In this document: piece by piece, positions 36,820-46,648 of the stretch | How the letters are laid out: every line of letters begins with the position of its first letter | Position numbering within the stretch: the first letter of the stretch is position 1 | DNA from: Teredinibacter turnerae | GTDB taxonomy: Bacteria > Pseudomonadota > Gammaproteobacteria > Pseudomonadales > Cellvibrionaceae | DNA length: 64,000 nucleotides | Direction of reading: 5' to 3' | Assembly (NCBI RefSeq): GCF_037935975.1 | Contig: NZ_CP149817.1 | Location: 1,860,001-1,924,000, forward strand | Notes under the pieces: model-generated | The model's database searches: none | Told to the model about the DNA's origin: nothing | What the model saw: the letters and a program-made list of their open reading frames with translations, nothing else | Made by a program: the position numbers and the translations under genes

Positions 36820-38856
36820 TTACATCACGCGCATACCAGGTTCCGCGCCGTCATCTGGTGTCAGAACATAAATATCTTTGCCACCGGGGCCCGCAGCCAG
36901 AACCATACCTTCAGACATACCGAATTTCATTTTGCGCGGCTTCAGATTGGCGACCATCACGGTGCGCTTGCCAATTAACTGGGCGGGGTCGTATGCGCTT
37001 TTAATTCCCGCAAAAACATTGCGAGTTTCGCCACCCAGGTCGAGGGTGAGGCGCAGCAATTTATCGGCACCTTCCACGTGTTCCGCGTTGGCAATAAGCG
37101 CAACACGGAGGTCGACCTTGGCGAAGTCTGCGTATTCTATTTCGTCAGCAATAGGCTCCTTGGCAAGCCAACCTTCTGGTTCTGCTGGCTTCTGCGGCGC
37201 TTCCTCTTTACTGGCTTCAATCATGGCCGTTACGTTTTCCGGTACGATTCGGGTCATTAACGGTTTAAATGCTTGGATGGTGTGCTCACCCATAAATGTC
37301 AGAGAGTCAGACCAGTCCAACGTGGTGTTCAAAAATGCCTCGGCTTTTAGCGCCGTTGCAGGCAGTACCGGCTTGAGGAAGGTCATTAGGGCCGCAAAGC
37401 AGTTAACGCCCATGGTGCAGACTTCAAGTACCTGCTGTTCTTTGCCGGGTTCCTTGGCCAGCTGCCACGGGGCTTGCTCGGCGATGTACTCGTTCGCCGC
37501 ATCCGCAAGTGCCATAATTTCGCGCATGGCTTTCCCGTACTCGCGGTTTTCGTAATGGCTGGCAATGCTTTGCTCGGCAGCGGTGAACTTCTCCCACAGG
37601 GCGGGCTCAGCCACCACAGCCGAAAGAGTTCCCCCCGATTTGGCAACGAATTTAGCCGTACGGCTGGCGATGTTAACCACCTTGCCTACCAAATCCGAAT
37701 TTACCCGACTGATAAAATCTTCCAGGTTGAGGTCCAGATCGTCCACGCTGTTCGTGAGTTTGCTCGCGTAGTAGTAGCGAAGATATTCGGGGTCCAGGTG
37801 CTTGAGGTAGGTTCGCGCGTTGATAAAGGTACCGCGTGACTTGGACATTTTGGTTCCGTCGACGGTTAAAAACCCGTGCACGCAAACTTTGGTCGGCGTG
37901 CGGAAACCGGCATCGCTCAGCATCGCTGGCCAGAACAAGGCGTGGAAATTAATAATGTCTTTGCCGATGAAATGGTAAAGCTCGCAGTCGGAATCCTTTT
38001 TCCAGTAGTCGTCGAATTCTAGACCGTCTGTTTTGTCGCAGAGGTTTTTGAAACTCGCCATATAACCAATTGGCGCATCCAACCAAACATAAAAGTATTT
38101 GCCCGGGTGGCCGGGAATTTCAAAACCGAAGTAGGGCGCATCGCGAGAGATATCCCACTCCTGCAGACCACTGTCGAGCCACTCGGCCAATTTGTTGGCA
38201 ACTTCATCCTGCAGGTGACCGGCTCGCGTCCAGTCTTTTAAAAAGTCGGTAAATGCCGGCAAAGTGAAAAAGTAATGGTCGGAGTCTTTCGCTATAGGGG
38301 TAGCGCCGGAAATGACGGAAACAGGATTCAGCAACTCCATCGGCGAGTAGGTCGCACTACAATTTTCGCAGTTGTCACCATACTGGTCGGGTGTTTTACA
38401 CTTCGGACATGTGCCTTTCACATAGCGGTCGGCCAAAAACAGCTGTTTTTCCGGATCGTACGCCTGAGTCACCGAACGTGTGGCAATATGGCCATTGTTT
38501 TGCAGCTGGGTATAGATGTGGCTGGACAGCTCGCGATTTTCTTCTGAATGCGTTGAATGATAATTATCAAAGTCGATTAAAAAATCAGCGAAATCGGCTT
38601 GGTGATCAGTGCTTACCGCAGCGATTTGTTCTTCCGGTGTAACGCCAAGTTGCTCTGCGCGCAACATAATCGCGGTGCCATGGGCATCGTCTGCGCATAC
38701 ATAAATACATTGATTACCACGCAGCTTTTGAAAACGTACCCAAATATCGGTTTGAATGGTTTCTACCATGTGGCCCAGGTGTATGGCGCCGTTTGCGTAG
38801 GGGAGCGCACTGGTAACCAGAATTTTTCTTGGGGGAATAGCAGAGTCAGCTGTCAT
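36820..38856 (-). CDS. metG: Methionyl-tRNA synthetase
   Basis: 678 residues from ATG 38856; TTG at 38865 is in frame but unlikely. HIGH-like motif [11 protein letters not shown] near 22, KMSKSRG near 335, a zinc knuckle [17 protein letters not shown] near 145, and a C-terminal tRNA-binding OB domain ([20 protein letters not shown]) near 585 that drives dimerisation. Charges tRNA-Met. Divergent from apbC across about 200 bp; Pseudomonas has the same pairing. Confidence 0.97.
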   Translation of the reverse strand: MTADSAIPPRKILVTSALPYANGAIHLGHMVETIQTDIWVRFQKLRGNQCIYVCADDAHGTAIMLRAEQLGVTPEEQIAAVSTDHQADFADFLIDFDNYHSTHSEENRELSSHIYTQLQNNGHIATRSVTQAYDPEKQLFLADRYVKGTCPKCKTPDQYGDNCENCSATYSPMELLNPVSVISGATPIAKDSDHYFFTLPAFTDFLKDWTRAGHLQDEVANKLAEWLDSGLQEWDISRDAPYFGFEIPGHPGKYFYVWLDAPIGYMASFKNLCDKTDGLEFDDYWKKDSDCELYHFIGKDIINFHALFWPAMLSDAGFRTPTKVCVHGFLTVDGTKMSKSRGTFINARTYLKHLDPEYLRYYYASKLTNSVDDLDLNLEDFISRVNSDLVGKVVNIASRTAKFVAKSGGTLSAVVAEPALWEKFTAAEQSIASHYENREYGKAMREIMALADAANEYIAEQAPWQLAKEPGKEQQVLEVCTMGVNCFAALMTFLKPVLPATALKAEAFLNTTLDWSDSLTFMGEHTIQAFKPLMTRIVPENVTAMIEASKEEAPQKPAEPEGWLAKEPIADEIEYADFAKVDLRVALIANAEHVEGADKLLRLTLDLGGETRNVFAGIKSAYDPAQLIGKRTVMVANLKPRKMKFGMSEGMVLAAGPGGKDIYVLTPDDGAEPGMRVM

Positions 38857-39080
38857 GGGGATCAAATACTTCCGTCGGCACTGTTAAAGATACCCCGGCG
38901 GGTGCGCGGGGCGCGCAACTATAGCATTAATTGGCTGATGATTCTTTATTTTGCCCTCCCGTGGGGCGAGTTTAACAGCCCCCCGCGGCATTTAAAATTG
39001 CACACCTGAAGGCAGAGTGCTAATTTGCGCGGCTGCCGTCGGCGTGGCTACTGATACAGGATTCCAGAATGGGGACTATT

Positions 39081-40163
39081 ATGACCAGCGATAAGCTGCA
39101 ATCGATTTACAGTGAACTAGCCGAAACTCCCGTGCCTGATTTGGCGGGGGTGACTCTGGCGGATATTGTTCAACTTCAGGAGACAAGCTCAGGCTTACAA
39201 GCGCTGCTGCGGTTGGGTGTTTATAATCCGGCATTGTCTGCGAACCTTGAACAGTGTCTCGCCGATATCGTCTCCCGCCAAGGGGCTGAAGTCACTACAA
39301 CGTGGGTGGTCGATGTTCCCGGCTCATCAAGGGCAACGGCGACTGCCAGCCTTGAAAGTGTTAAAAATATTGTCGCTGTGGCATCGGGTAAGGGCGGCGT
39401 GGGGAAATCGACCACCTCGGTGAACCTGGCGTTGGCACTCGCCGCAGATGGCGCAAAAGTTGGTTTGCTCGATGCGGATATTTACGGCCCAAGCCAGCCG
39501 CATATGCTGGGTGTTGGCGATCAACGGCCGCAGATGCACGCGGCCAACGTGATGACTCCCATTGATACGCAAGGCATCAAGCTATTGTCTATGGGCAACC
39601 TGGTAACCGAAAAGACGCCGATGGTATGGCGCGGCCCTATGGCCAGCGGTGCATTGCAGCAACTGCTGAACAACACCCATTGGGGAGAGCTCGACTATCT
39701 GGTGGTGGATATGCCGCCAGGTACCGGTGATATTCAGCTGACGCTGTCGCAATCGGTGCCGCTTGCCGGCGCAGTAGTGGTGACAACCCCACAGGATATC
39801 GCCTTGCTGGATGCCAAAAAGGGCATAGAAATGTTCACCAAGGTGGACGTGCCTGTACTGGGCGTTGTGGAGAATATGTCGACCCATACCTGTTCTAACT
39901 GCGGCCATACGGAAGCGATTTTTGGTGAGCATGGTGGCGACCAGTTGGCGGAGGAGTACGGGGTAGGCTTGTTGGGACGATTGCCGCTGGCAATGAGTAT
40001 CCGCTCGCAAACAGACAGTGGTCGGCCGCCAGTGGCAGCGGAACCCGAGTCTGCCGTGGCGGCTGAGTATTTTTCCATTGCTCGTAAAGTTGCGTTGTCA
40101 CTTTGGCAACTGGCAGCGAATGCCAGCAACGCGGGCCCGATGATTTCGATTACTGACGATTAG
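39081..40163 (+). CDS. apbC: Iron-sulfur cluster carrier ApbC/Mrp (P-loop NTPase)
   Basis: 360 residues from ATG 39081 (GGGGA about eight bases upstream); an in-frame ATG at 39069, after AGGA, adds four residues and cannot be excluded. An N-terminal MIP18-like domain fills residues 1-80. Deviant Walker A GKGGVGKSTTSVNL near 104, LLDADIYGPSQPHMLG near 131, DMPPGTGDIQLTLSQ near 210, and the cluster-binding CSNCG near 270. Loads 4Fe-4S clusters onto target enzymes. Many Fe-S proteins (RnfB, RnfC, CcoG, YdiJ, DinG) are encoded in this window. Confidence 0.93.
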   Translation: MTSDKLQSIYSELAETPVPDLAGVTLADIVQLQETSSGLQALLRLGVYNPALSANLEQCLADIVSRQGAEVTTTWVVDVPGSSRATATASLESVKNIVAVASGKGGVGKSTTSVNLALALAADGAKVGLLDADIYGPSQPHMLGVGDQRPQMHAANVMTPIDTQGIKLLSMGNLVTEKTPMVWRGPMASGALQQLLNNTHWGELDYLVVDMPPGTGDIQLTLSQSVPLAGAVVVTTPQDIALLDAKKGIEMFTKVDVPVLGVVENMSTHTCSNCGHTEAIFGEHGGDQLAEEYGVGLLGRLPLAMSIRSQTDSGRPPVAAEPESAVAAEYFSIARKVALSLWQLAANASNAGPMISITDD

Positions 40164-40184
40164 TTAACATTAGAGAGACGTAGA

Positions 40185-40754
40185 ATGAGCATTAAATCTG
40201 ACAAGTGGATTCGCAGAATGGCCGAGCAGGAAGGCATGATCGAACCCTTCGAACCCGGCCAGATCCGCTACGACAGCAACAACCAAAAGCTGGTGTCCTA
40301 TGGCACCTCCAGCTATGGCTACGACGTGCGTTGTGCACGTGAATTCAAAATTTTTACCAATGTTCACTCTGCGGTGGTCGACCCCAAAAACTTTGACGAA
40401 CACAGTTTTGTGGATATCAGCAGTGATGTGTGCATCATTCCGCCCAACTCTTTTGCGCTGGCTCGCACCGTTGAATATTTTCGTATTCCCCGTTCAGTGC
40501 TAACCGTTTGTTTGGGTAAATCGACCTATGCGCGTTGCGGCATCATCGTAAATGTCACTCCACTGGAACCCGAGTGGGAAGGTCACGTGACACTGGAGTT
40601 TTCCAATACAACACCTTTGCCTGCGAAAATCTATGCGAATGAGGGTATCGCGCAAATGCTGTTTTTCGAAAGTGACGAAGTTTGCGAAACGTCCTACGGT
40701 GATCGCGGTGGGAAATACCAGGGGCAGACCGGCGTCACCTTGCCAAAAACCTGA
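40185..40754 (+). CDS. dcd: dCTP deaminase
   Basis: 189 residues, GAGAGACG ribosome site. Matches Dcd: [15 protein letters not shown] start, [16 protein letters not shown] near 45, active site [15 protein letters not shown] near 88 and [25 protein letters not shown] (in part) near 110, where Glu is the catalytic base. Deaminates dCTP to dUTP for thymidylate synthesis. Lies 21 bp after apbC, same order as in Pseudomonas. Confidence 0.97.
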   Translation: MSIKSDKWIRRMAEQEGMIEPFEPGQIRYDSNNQKLVSYGTSSYGYDVRCAREFKIFTNVHSAVVDPKNFDEHSFVDISSDVCIIPPNSFALARTVEYFRIPRSVLTVCLGKSTYARCGIIVNVTPLEPEWEGHVTLEFSNTTPLPAKIYANEGIAQMLFFESDEVCETSYGDRGGKYQGQTGVTLPKT

Positions 40755-40768
40755 TAGGTTTGTTGCTA

Positions 40769-40798
40769 TTAACTCGGCAATGTACATTGCCAAGTTAA
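40769..40798. repeat. 30-bp inverted repeat after dcd
   Basis: TTAACT-C-GGCAAT-GTAC-ATTGCC-A-AGTTAA: two perfect 6-bp arms on each side of a GTAC centre, with one mismatched pair. No T-run on either side, so either a weak two-way stop for dcd and can or a palindromic protein site. Confidence 0.5.
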
Positions 40799-40845
40799 TA
40801 ATTACAGGATAGTTTTCGACGATTTTTTCGCCGTTAAATGACACG

Positions 40846-40879
40846 GGCCAAGCCGAGATAAACGATCGACTTGGCCTTT
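40846..40879 (+). terminator. Possible terminator between dcd and can
   Basis: Seven-base arms GGCCAAG / CTTGGCC with a 17-nt loop and only TTTC after it. Position between two convergent genes fits a transcription stop, but it is weak. Confidence 0.35.
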
Positions 40880-40918
40880 CAACGATTGGGCTGCGCCTAA
40901 GTAGAGAGCGCAATACAT

Positions 40919-41554
40919 CTAGGCTTCGGTTACCCGATAATGGTCAGGAACATCTTCCAGTGAGTCGACTACCGACGTGATATTGCGCAGCAAGCCATCC
41001 TGAATACTGTATATCCACCCGTGGACGGCGAGTGACTGGCCGCTGGCCCAGGCGTTCTGCACCACCGGTATGTGGCAAACATTGGCAACCTGCTGTTTTA
41101 CATTGATTTCACATAAGCGATCCACACGCTCTTTATCGTCGGTAATGCCATCCAGTTTTTTGCGATTGTTGTAGTACACATCGCGAATGTTCCTTACCCA
41201 ATGGTCGGCGAGACCGTATTGCTGATTTTGCAATGCAGCCTGCACGCCGCCGCAGCCATAGTGGCCACAAACGATAATATGTTTTATTTTTAACATCTCG
41301 ATCGCGTAGTGGATAACAGATAAACAATTTAAATCGGTATGCACCACGCAGTTGGCTATATTGCGGTGAACAAACAGTTCACCTGGTAACAGTCCAACTA
41401 TTTCATTAGCTGGAACCCGGCTATCTGCGCAACCTATCCACAGATATTCCGGGCTTTGTTGTTTGGCGAGTTTTTCAAAAAATTCTGGATCTTCCGCTTT
41501 GATGGCCTCAGCCCAGGCGCGGTTATTCTGGAAAAGCGTATCGAGTTGTTCCAT
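40919..41554 (-). CDS. can: Beta-class carbonic anhydrase
   Basis: 211 residues from ATG 41554; the frame stays open to 41878 but that part lies antisense to sbcB. Zinc site: CADSRVPANEIVG near 42, and HYGCGGVQAAL near 98. Interconverts CO2 and bicarbonate; bicarbonate feeds carbamoyl phosphate and hence PyrB. Divergent from sbcB with 57 bp between starts. Confidence 0.96.
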   Translation of the reverse strand: MEQLDTLFQNNRAWAEAIKAEDPEFFEKLAKQQSPEYLWIGCADSRVPANEIVGLLPGELFVHRNIANCVVHTDLNCLSVIHYAIEMLKIKHIIVCGHYGCGGVQAALQNQQYGLADHWVRNIRDVYYNNRKKLDGITDDKERVDRLCEINVKQQVANVCHIPVVQNAWASGQSLAVHGWIYSIQDGLLRNITSVVDSLEDVPDHYRVTEA

Positions 41555-41611
41555 AGTGAGCCCCAGTATAAATCGAATCTGACGCACCCATAATATGAGT
41601 AAAACAATCTG

Positions 41612-43048
41612 ATGAGAACCTTTTATTGGCATGATTACGAGACCTGGGGCGCGAACCCAGCGGTTGATCGACCAAGCCAGTTTGCAGGTGTGCGCACTGA
41701 TGAAAATCTGAACATCATCAGTGACCCGCTGGTGATTTATTGTCAGCCGCCAGAAGATATCTGGCCGCAGCCGCAGGCGGTGATGGTAACCGGTATTACC
41801 CCCCAAAACGCGCGGACTAACGGGTTGCCGGAACACGAATTTATTGCGCGTATTCACCGGGAGATGGCTGAGCCACAAACCTGTACGGTGGGCTACAACA
41901 GTCTCCGTTTCGACGATGAAGTTACCCGCTACGCATTATTCCGCAATTACTTTGATCCTTACGAACGCGAGTGGCGCAACGGCAATTCCCGCTGGGATAT
42001 TATTGACATGGTGCGTCTGACCTACGCCTTGCGGCCAGAGGGTATTGAGTGGCCGCTGGTGGAGGGGCGCCCATCGTTTAAGCTTGAGAACCTGACACAA
42101 GCAAATGGCATTGCGCACCAGGCGGCGCACGATGCATTTTCCGATGTGGAAGCGACGATTGCGGTTGCGAAACTGATTAAAGACAGGCAGCCGCAGCTCT
42201 ACCAATATGTCCGCGACTACAGTGGTAAGCGCAAGCTGGCGGAGTTGATTGATGTTCAAAGCCGCAAACCTCTTTTACACGTATCATCCCGGTTTTCTGC
42301 CGAGCACGGATGCAGTGCACTGGTAGCGCCTTTAGCGATGCATCCCGTGAATAAAAATGCGGTGATCGTATTTGATTTGTCGGTGGACCCGCAGCCTTTG
42401 ATTGACGCCTCTGCCGAGGAAGTGTTGCAGCGTTTGTATGTTGCGGCAGACGATTTACCCGAGGGCATGGAACGCATCCCGCTCAAACTGGTTCATCTGA
42501 ATAAGTGCCCTATATTGGCGACGCCCAAACTGCTCGATGAAACAGCGGCAACCCGATTGAAAATTGATAAATCTGTATGCGAGACGCACTGGCAAAAACT
42601 GCAGCGTGCCGATCTAAAATCCAAACTCGCGGCGGTGTTTTCGCAAAATGACTTTCCACCACGCCAGGACCCAGAGCAACAGTTGTACGACGGGTTTATT
42701 GGCGACGCAGACAAGCGTACTTCGGTGCAGTTGCGGGCTGCGACCGCAGTGCAGATACAGCAACACAATTTTGTGTTCGAGGATGCGCGCCTGAGTGCGA
42801 TACTGCTGCGCTACAAAGCGCGCAACTTTCCCGAAACCCTGAGCGACGAGGAGGCTGCCGAGTGGTCTGAACATGTTCGTTTGCGGTTGATGGACGGCGG
42901 TGACGGCTGCCTATCCTACGCCGAATTCCAGAGTACGGTGGCAAACCTGCGCTGCGAACACGAGAGTTCACCCGGCAAGCTGGCGCTGCTGGATGCGCTT
43001 GAAGACTACGCCGCCGAGCAACTAAGTGCCCACGGATTACGCGCCTGA
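41612..43048 (+). CDS. sbcB: Exodeoxyribonuclease I
   Basis: 478 residues, close to E. coli ExoI. DnaQ-type Exo I motif FYWHDYETWGANPAVDRPSQ at the start, Exo II VGYNSLRFDDEVTRYALF near 92, Exo III AHDAFSDVEATIAVAKL near 175, then the SH3-like and helical C-terminal domains. Degrades single-stranded DNA 3' to 5' in recombination and mismatch repair. Weak ribosome site. Confidence 0.96.
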   Translation: MRTFYWHDYETWGANPAVDRPSQFAGVRTDENLNIISDPLVIYCQPPEDIWPQPQAVMVTGITPQNARTNGLPEHEFIARIHREMAEPQTCTVGYNSLRFDDEVTRYALFRNYFDPYEREWRNGNSRWDIIDMVRLTYALRPEGIEWPLVEGRPSFKLENLTQANGIAHQAAHDAFSDVEATIAVAKLIKDRQPQLYQYVRDYSGKRKLAELIDVQSRKPLLHVSSRFSAEHGCSALVAPLAMHPVNKNAVIVFDLSVDPQPLIDASAEEVLQRLYVAADDLPEGMERIPLKLVHLNKCPILATPKLLDETAATRLKIDKSVCETHWQKLQRADLKSKLAAVFSQNDFPPRQDPEQQLYDGFIGDADKRTSVQLRAATAVQIQQHNFVFEDARLSAILLRYKARNFPETLSDEEAAEWSEHVRLRLMDGGDGCLSYAEFQSTVANLRCEHESSPGKLALLDALEDYAAEQLSAHGLRA

Positions 43049-43223
43049 GTTTGCGGTGGAGCGGAGGGGTAAAACCCTAAGCATAGATGGTTTTTTTGCT
43101 TGTTTGAGCCCGCGTAAAATTCTGTCGACTATTTCATGATTACGCTTTTGTGAAACCTCCGCGAGCAGTAGAATAGCGCGCGTTTGTCACCGCCCCTTCC
43201 ATTCTCTAGCAGAGGTAATCAAC

Positions 43224-44243
43224 GTGCAATTTCCTGGAGCTCACATTTTATCTGTCGAGCAGTTTGACCGTGCCGACATCGAACGTATTTTTGCGGTAGC
43301 GGATAGCATGGAACCTTACGCGTTGCGCAAGCGCGTTACCCGCGTATTGGAAGGCGCGATTTTAGGCAATATGTTTTTTGAACCAAGCACGCGGACCCGG
43401 GTAAGTTTTGGTTGTGCGTTCAACCTGTTAGGCGGGGAAGTGCGTGAAACCACGGGTTTCAAAAGTTCAGCCATTGCCAAAGGCGAGTCTCTGTACGATA
43501 CCGCGCGGGTGCTCTCCGGTTATAGTGATGTTATTTGCATGCGCCACCCGGAAGAAGGCTCAGTAGCGGAGTTTGCTTCGGCCAGCCGGGTTCCGGTGGT
43601 CAACGGGGGAGATGGAGCGAATGAGCACCCCAGCCAGGCTCTGCTGGATCTATACACCATCCAGAAAGAGGTGCGGGCGAAAGGCGGGAGCATGGACAGC
43701 CTGCGCATTGCAATGATTGGCGACTTGAAATATGGCCGTACGGTACATTCACTCAGTAAGTTGCTGGCACTCTACGACCGTGTCGAAGTCGCTCTGGTAT
43801 CGCCGCAGGAATTAGCGATGCCGGAAAAATATGTAGAAACCCTGCGCGCCGCCGGCCACAAAGTCACCGTGTCTTCCGAGTTGAGTCAGAGCATTTCCAG
43901 TGTCGATATCGTATACTCCACCCGTATTCAGGAAGAGCGTTTTGCGTCCAAAGCTGAGGCCGATCTCTACCGCGGCCGCTTTCGCCTGAATCAGGCGATT
44001 TACACCCAGTTCTGCCAGCCCAATACCGTCATTATGCACCCCTTACCGCGGGACTCGCGGGCAGATGCTAACGAGCTCGATACCGATCTCAATCAGAACC
44101 CGAACCTGGCAATCTTCCGCCAGACAGACAATGGTGTTCTGGTGCGGATGGCCCTGTTTGCCATGATTCTCGATGTGGTTGATGAGGTGGATAAGCACGC
44201 CAGAGATGTGAATTGGTACCACAACCGCGACTTGGATTTATAG
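43224..44243 (+). CDS. pyrB: Aspartate carbamoyltransferase catalytic chain
   Basis: 339 residues, GTG start with AGAGG upstream. Carbamoyl phosphate site FFEPSTRTRVSF near 52, EHPSQALLDLYTI near 134, and HPLPRDSRADANELD near 272. First committed step of pyrimidine synthesis. No pyrI follows, nor a PyrC-like dodecamer partner as in Pseudomonas, so the regulatory form of the enzyme is unclear. A terminator follows at 44273. Confidence 0.95.
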   Translation: MQFPGAHILSVEQFDRADIERIFAVADSMEPYALRKRVTRVLEGAILGNMFFEPSTRTRVSFGCAFNLLGGEVRETTGFKSSAIAKGESLYDTARVLSGYSDVICMRHPEEGSVAEFASASRVPVVNGGDGANEHPSQALLDLYTIQKEVRAKGGSMDSLRIAMIGDLKYGRTVHSLSKLLALYDRVEVALVSPQELAMPEKYVETLRAAGHKVTVSSELSQSISSVDIVYSTRIQEERFASKAEADLYRGRFRLNQAIYTQFCQPNTVIMHPLPRDSRADANELDTDLNQNPNLAIFRQTDNGVLVRMALFAMILDVVDEVDKHARDVNWYHNRDLDL

Positions 44244-44272
44244 AATCAATACTAAAGACTTAGCTGTCAAAT

Positions 44273-44307
44273 AGGGTGAATCGTCACGTTCGCCCTAATC
44301 ATTTTTT
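44273..44307 (+). terminator. Terminator after pyrB
   Basis: Eight-base stem AGGGTGAA / TTCGCCCT (one G-T pair) with an 8-nt loop, followed by ATTTTTTG. The remaining spacer to 44542 is AT-rich with no gene visible and presumably holds the promoter of the EF-hand gene. Confidence 0.7.
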
Positions 44308-44551
44308 GCTGTCGCGAATTTTCACCGCTTATCCTTTAATTTCACCTTGAAATCACCTTTTTATAAGTTCTCCTTTCTTTTCGGCTAAATAATAGACATA
44401 ATCGGACTATGTTTTAAGCAAAAAGTGTGAAGTGTGACACCTGATTGTCACGCCAAGCTCACTAAACTGTTCGTAAATGTAATACGCCGGTCTCGCGCAC
44501 TGTTGTTAACGCTAAAAGGCCCTTAAAAATCAAGAACTTGAGGTGAAAGTC

Positions 44552-45052
44552 ATGATAGCCCTTCCAATCCGCCCACTGTTGGCGACAGTCATATGCTGTG
44601 GGTTCATGCTTTCAGGGAAGACAATTGCGGCGCCAGGACCGGTGGCAGACGATCAATGGTTATTGGCCAAGTATGATGAAAACGGCGATAACATTATTAC
44701 GGTGGACGAAATATCCGAAAAACGTAAACAGATATTCGAGCGCATGGACGGTGACGGCACCGGCGATGTGTCTTTCGGTGAATATCGCCAGCTCGATCAA
44801 GCCAAGCGCGAGATGCTGCTGAAGGCGCGCTTCAATAAGCTCGACCTGGATCAGGACGGCGTATTGTCGGGCGACGAGTATGTCTCATACTTGGGGAGCT
44901 TCGAACGCTTCGATCAGAACGGTGACGGCAGTATTACCAGTGAAGAGATTGCATCGCCCGGTTCGGGGGATCGCAGCGGCTGGCTCAGTAAAAAAGTTAA
45001 AGAAGATGTCAGTTGTCTGTTGTGGTTTTGCGTGAGGGGCTCACCTAACTAG
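44552..45052 (+). CDS. EF-hand calcium-binding protein, exported
   Basis: 166 residues from ATG 44552 (GAGG eight bases upstream; a GTG at 44543 is in frame but overlaps that site). Signal peptide LLATVICCGFMLSGKTIAA. Four EF-hand loops follow: YDENGDNIITVDE near 42, MDGDGTGDVSFGE near 64, LDLDQDGVLSGDE near 98, and FDQNGDGSITSEE near 121, with Asp/Asn at 1, 3, 5 and Glu at 12. Calmodulin-like periplasmic or extracellular protein, function unknown. The tail after 145 contains two Cys. Confidence 0.85.
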   Translation: MIALPIRPLLATVICCGFMLSGKTIAAPGPVADDQWLLAKYDENGDNIITVDEISEKRKQIFERMDGDGTGDVSFGEYRQLDQAKREMLLKARFNKLDLDQDGVLSGDEYVSYLGSFERFDQNGDGSITSEEIASPGSGDRSGWLSKKVKEDVSCLLWFCVRGSPN

Positions 45053-45100
45053 TCGTAACGCGTCGCTGACCGGGAAAGCCGCATTCGATAAAAAATTGCC

Positions 45101-45127
45101 AAAAGCCCTCAGACTGAGGGCTTTTTT
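45101..45127. terminator. Bidirectional terminator between the EF-hand gene and the diguanylate cyclase gene
   Basis: AAAAGCCCTC-AGACT-GAGGGCTTTTTT: six GC-rich pairs extended by A-T pairs, with T-runs on both strands. Serves both convergent genes. Confidence 0.9.
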
Positions 45128-45131
45128 GTTT

Positions 45132-46418
45132 TCAGCTTTTCAACGCTTTGCGCACATGGGCGATGAGCTTGTGGGTGTCCAGTGGCTTTTGAAAACATGC
45201 GCTGGCTTTAACCTGGCGGGCGAACTCAATCAGTTCCGAGGTCTCGGACGATGACGATAAAAGTACAACCGGGATATGCGATGTATCTGGGTCCGCTTTC
45301 AGCTTGCGACAAATCTCAAAGCCGTTCACCCCAGGCAGATACACCTCCAACAAAATAATATCTGGGTACCTGTCACGAGCAAAACGCAGGCACTCTGTCG
45401 CGTTGCCTGTAGAGATCAGGGCGCAGTGTCCCTCCAGCGCTTGATGAATCGAGTTGAGGCTCTGTTCATCGTCGTCCACCACCAGGACCGTAGCTTCCGG
45501 TGAATGCAGAGTGACTGTAGCGCGATTGCGGCCATCGTTTTTGGCTTCGTAGAGTGCCCGGTCGGCCTGACTGATGAGGCGATTCAAGTCAATTGCAGTG
45601 GTGAAATTCGTCGTGGTCGAGCCGAGACTGACTGTGACCCGGTCCGACATTTTTGAGCCGCGGTGTTTAATGTGCATCTCTTCCACGGTTTTGCGAATGA
45701 GTTCAGTTACATGCTGGGCGCCTTCAATAGGCGTGTTTGGTAGCAGGGCAATAAATTCTTCCCCGCCATAGCGCGCGACAATATCGTTGGGCCGATTAAG
45801 GCAGCGGTGCAGGGCATTGGCAACCATACGTATACAGCGGTCGCCAGCCTGGTGCCCGTACTCATCGTTGTAAAGTTTAAAGTAGTCGATGTCCATCAGG
45901 ATAACGGTCACCGGCTGCTGACTGCGGGTGGCGTGACGCCACACTTCGGTGGATTTTTCCTCAAAGGTGCGGCGGTTGAACAAGCCGGTAAGGCTGTCGC
46001 GCTGGCTCAACTGCACCAGCTCTTCGTTCAGCCGGTTTAGTTCGTTGCGCATGTTGAGGATGCGCTCCATTGCGCGGATTTTTGCGCTTAAAATAACCTG
46101 GTTCACCGGTTTGACCAGGTAATCATCTCCCCCCACGTCGATACCTTCACGCAGATTGGCGTCTTCGGAGAGTCCGGTGACGAAGATGATCGGCACCCAG
46201 TGCTCGCCAAGCCATTCGCGTATCAGCCGCGTGGTTTCAAAACCATCCAGTCCTGGCATTTCCACATCCATAATGATCATGTCGACGGGTGTGGTGTCGA
46301 CGATCTGCAATGCTTCCTCACCGCTTTTAGCGAGAATGGGGTCGTGCCCGGCGTTGCGAATATAGGTGCTGGTCGCGTGTCGCAAGGTGGGGCTGTCTTC
46401 AACGAGCAAGATCTTCAT
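45132..46418 (-). CDS. Response regulator diguanylate cyclase, REC-GGDEF-REC
   Basis: 428 residues. Receiver 1 (1-120) is complete: VEDS, phospho-Asp in MIIMDVEMPGLDGFE near 52, VKPVNQ. A short helix leads into a GGDEF domain (130-300) with the active loop RYGGEEF and an inhibitory RxxD site (RPND) five residues before it, so product feedback by c-di-GMP is expected. A second receiver fills 305-428 (VLVVDDDEQS, FQKPLDT), but its acceptor position reads ILLEVYLPG, Glu in place of Asp. No partner kinase is adjacent. PleD has two receivers before GGDEF, so this order differs. Confidence 0.92.
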   Translation of the reverse strand: MKILLVEDSPTLRHATSTYIRNAGHDPILAKSGEEALQIVDTTPVDMIIMDVEMPGLDGFETTRLIREWLGEHWVPIIFVTGLSEDANLREGIDVGGDDYLVKPVNQVILSAKIRAMERILNMRNELNRLNEELVQLSQRDSLTGLFNRRTFEEKSTEVWRHATRSQQPVTVILMDIDYFKLYNDEYGHQAGDRCIRMVANALHRCLNRPNDIVARYGGEEFIALLPNTPIEGAQHVTELIRKTVEEMHIKHRGSKMSDRVTVSLGSTTTNFTTAIDLNRLISQADRALYEAKNDGRNRATVTLHSPEATVLVVDDDEQSLNSIHQALEGHCALISTGNATECLRFARDRYPDIILLEVYLPGVNGFEICRKLKADPDTSHIPVVLLSSSSETSELIEFARQVKASACFQKPLDTHKLIAHVRKALKS

Positions 46419-46648
46419 GGGGCGGCGGATGGGCCTTTTGCAAATGTCTGTGTGGTTATCACGGGCTCAAATGCCCTGTGTTCTTGCCGCCGTCAACGGT
46501 GCGCGGAAAGCCTGGCTCCAAAGACGACAGTGTGCCATGTCGAAGGGGCAGGAAACCGGTATAATCGCGCCTTTTGATCGTCGAACCCGTCCGGGTTTGG
46601 CTTTGTGATAAACAGTAAGTCTAGTAGTTTAGAAAGAGAGAGCCCGGT

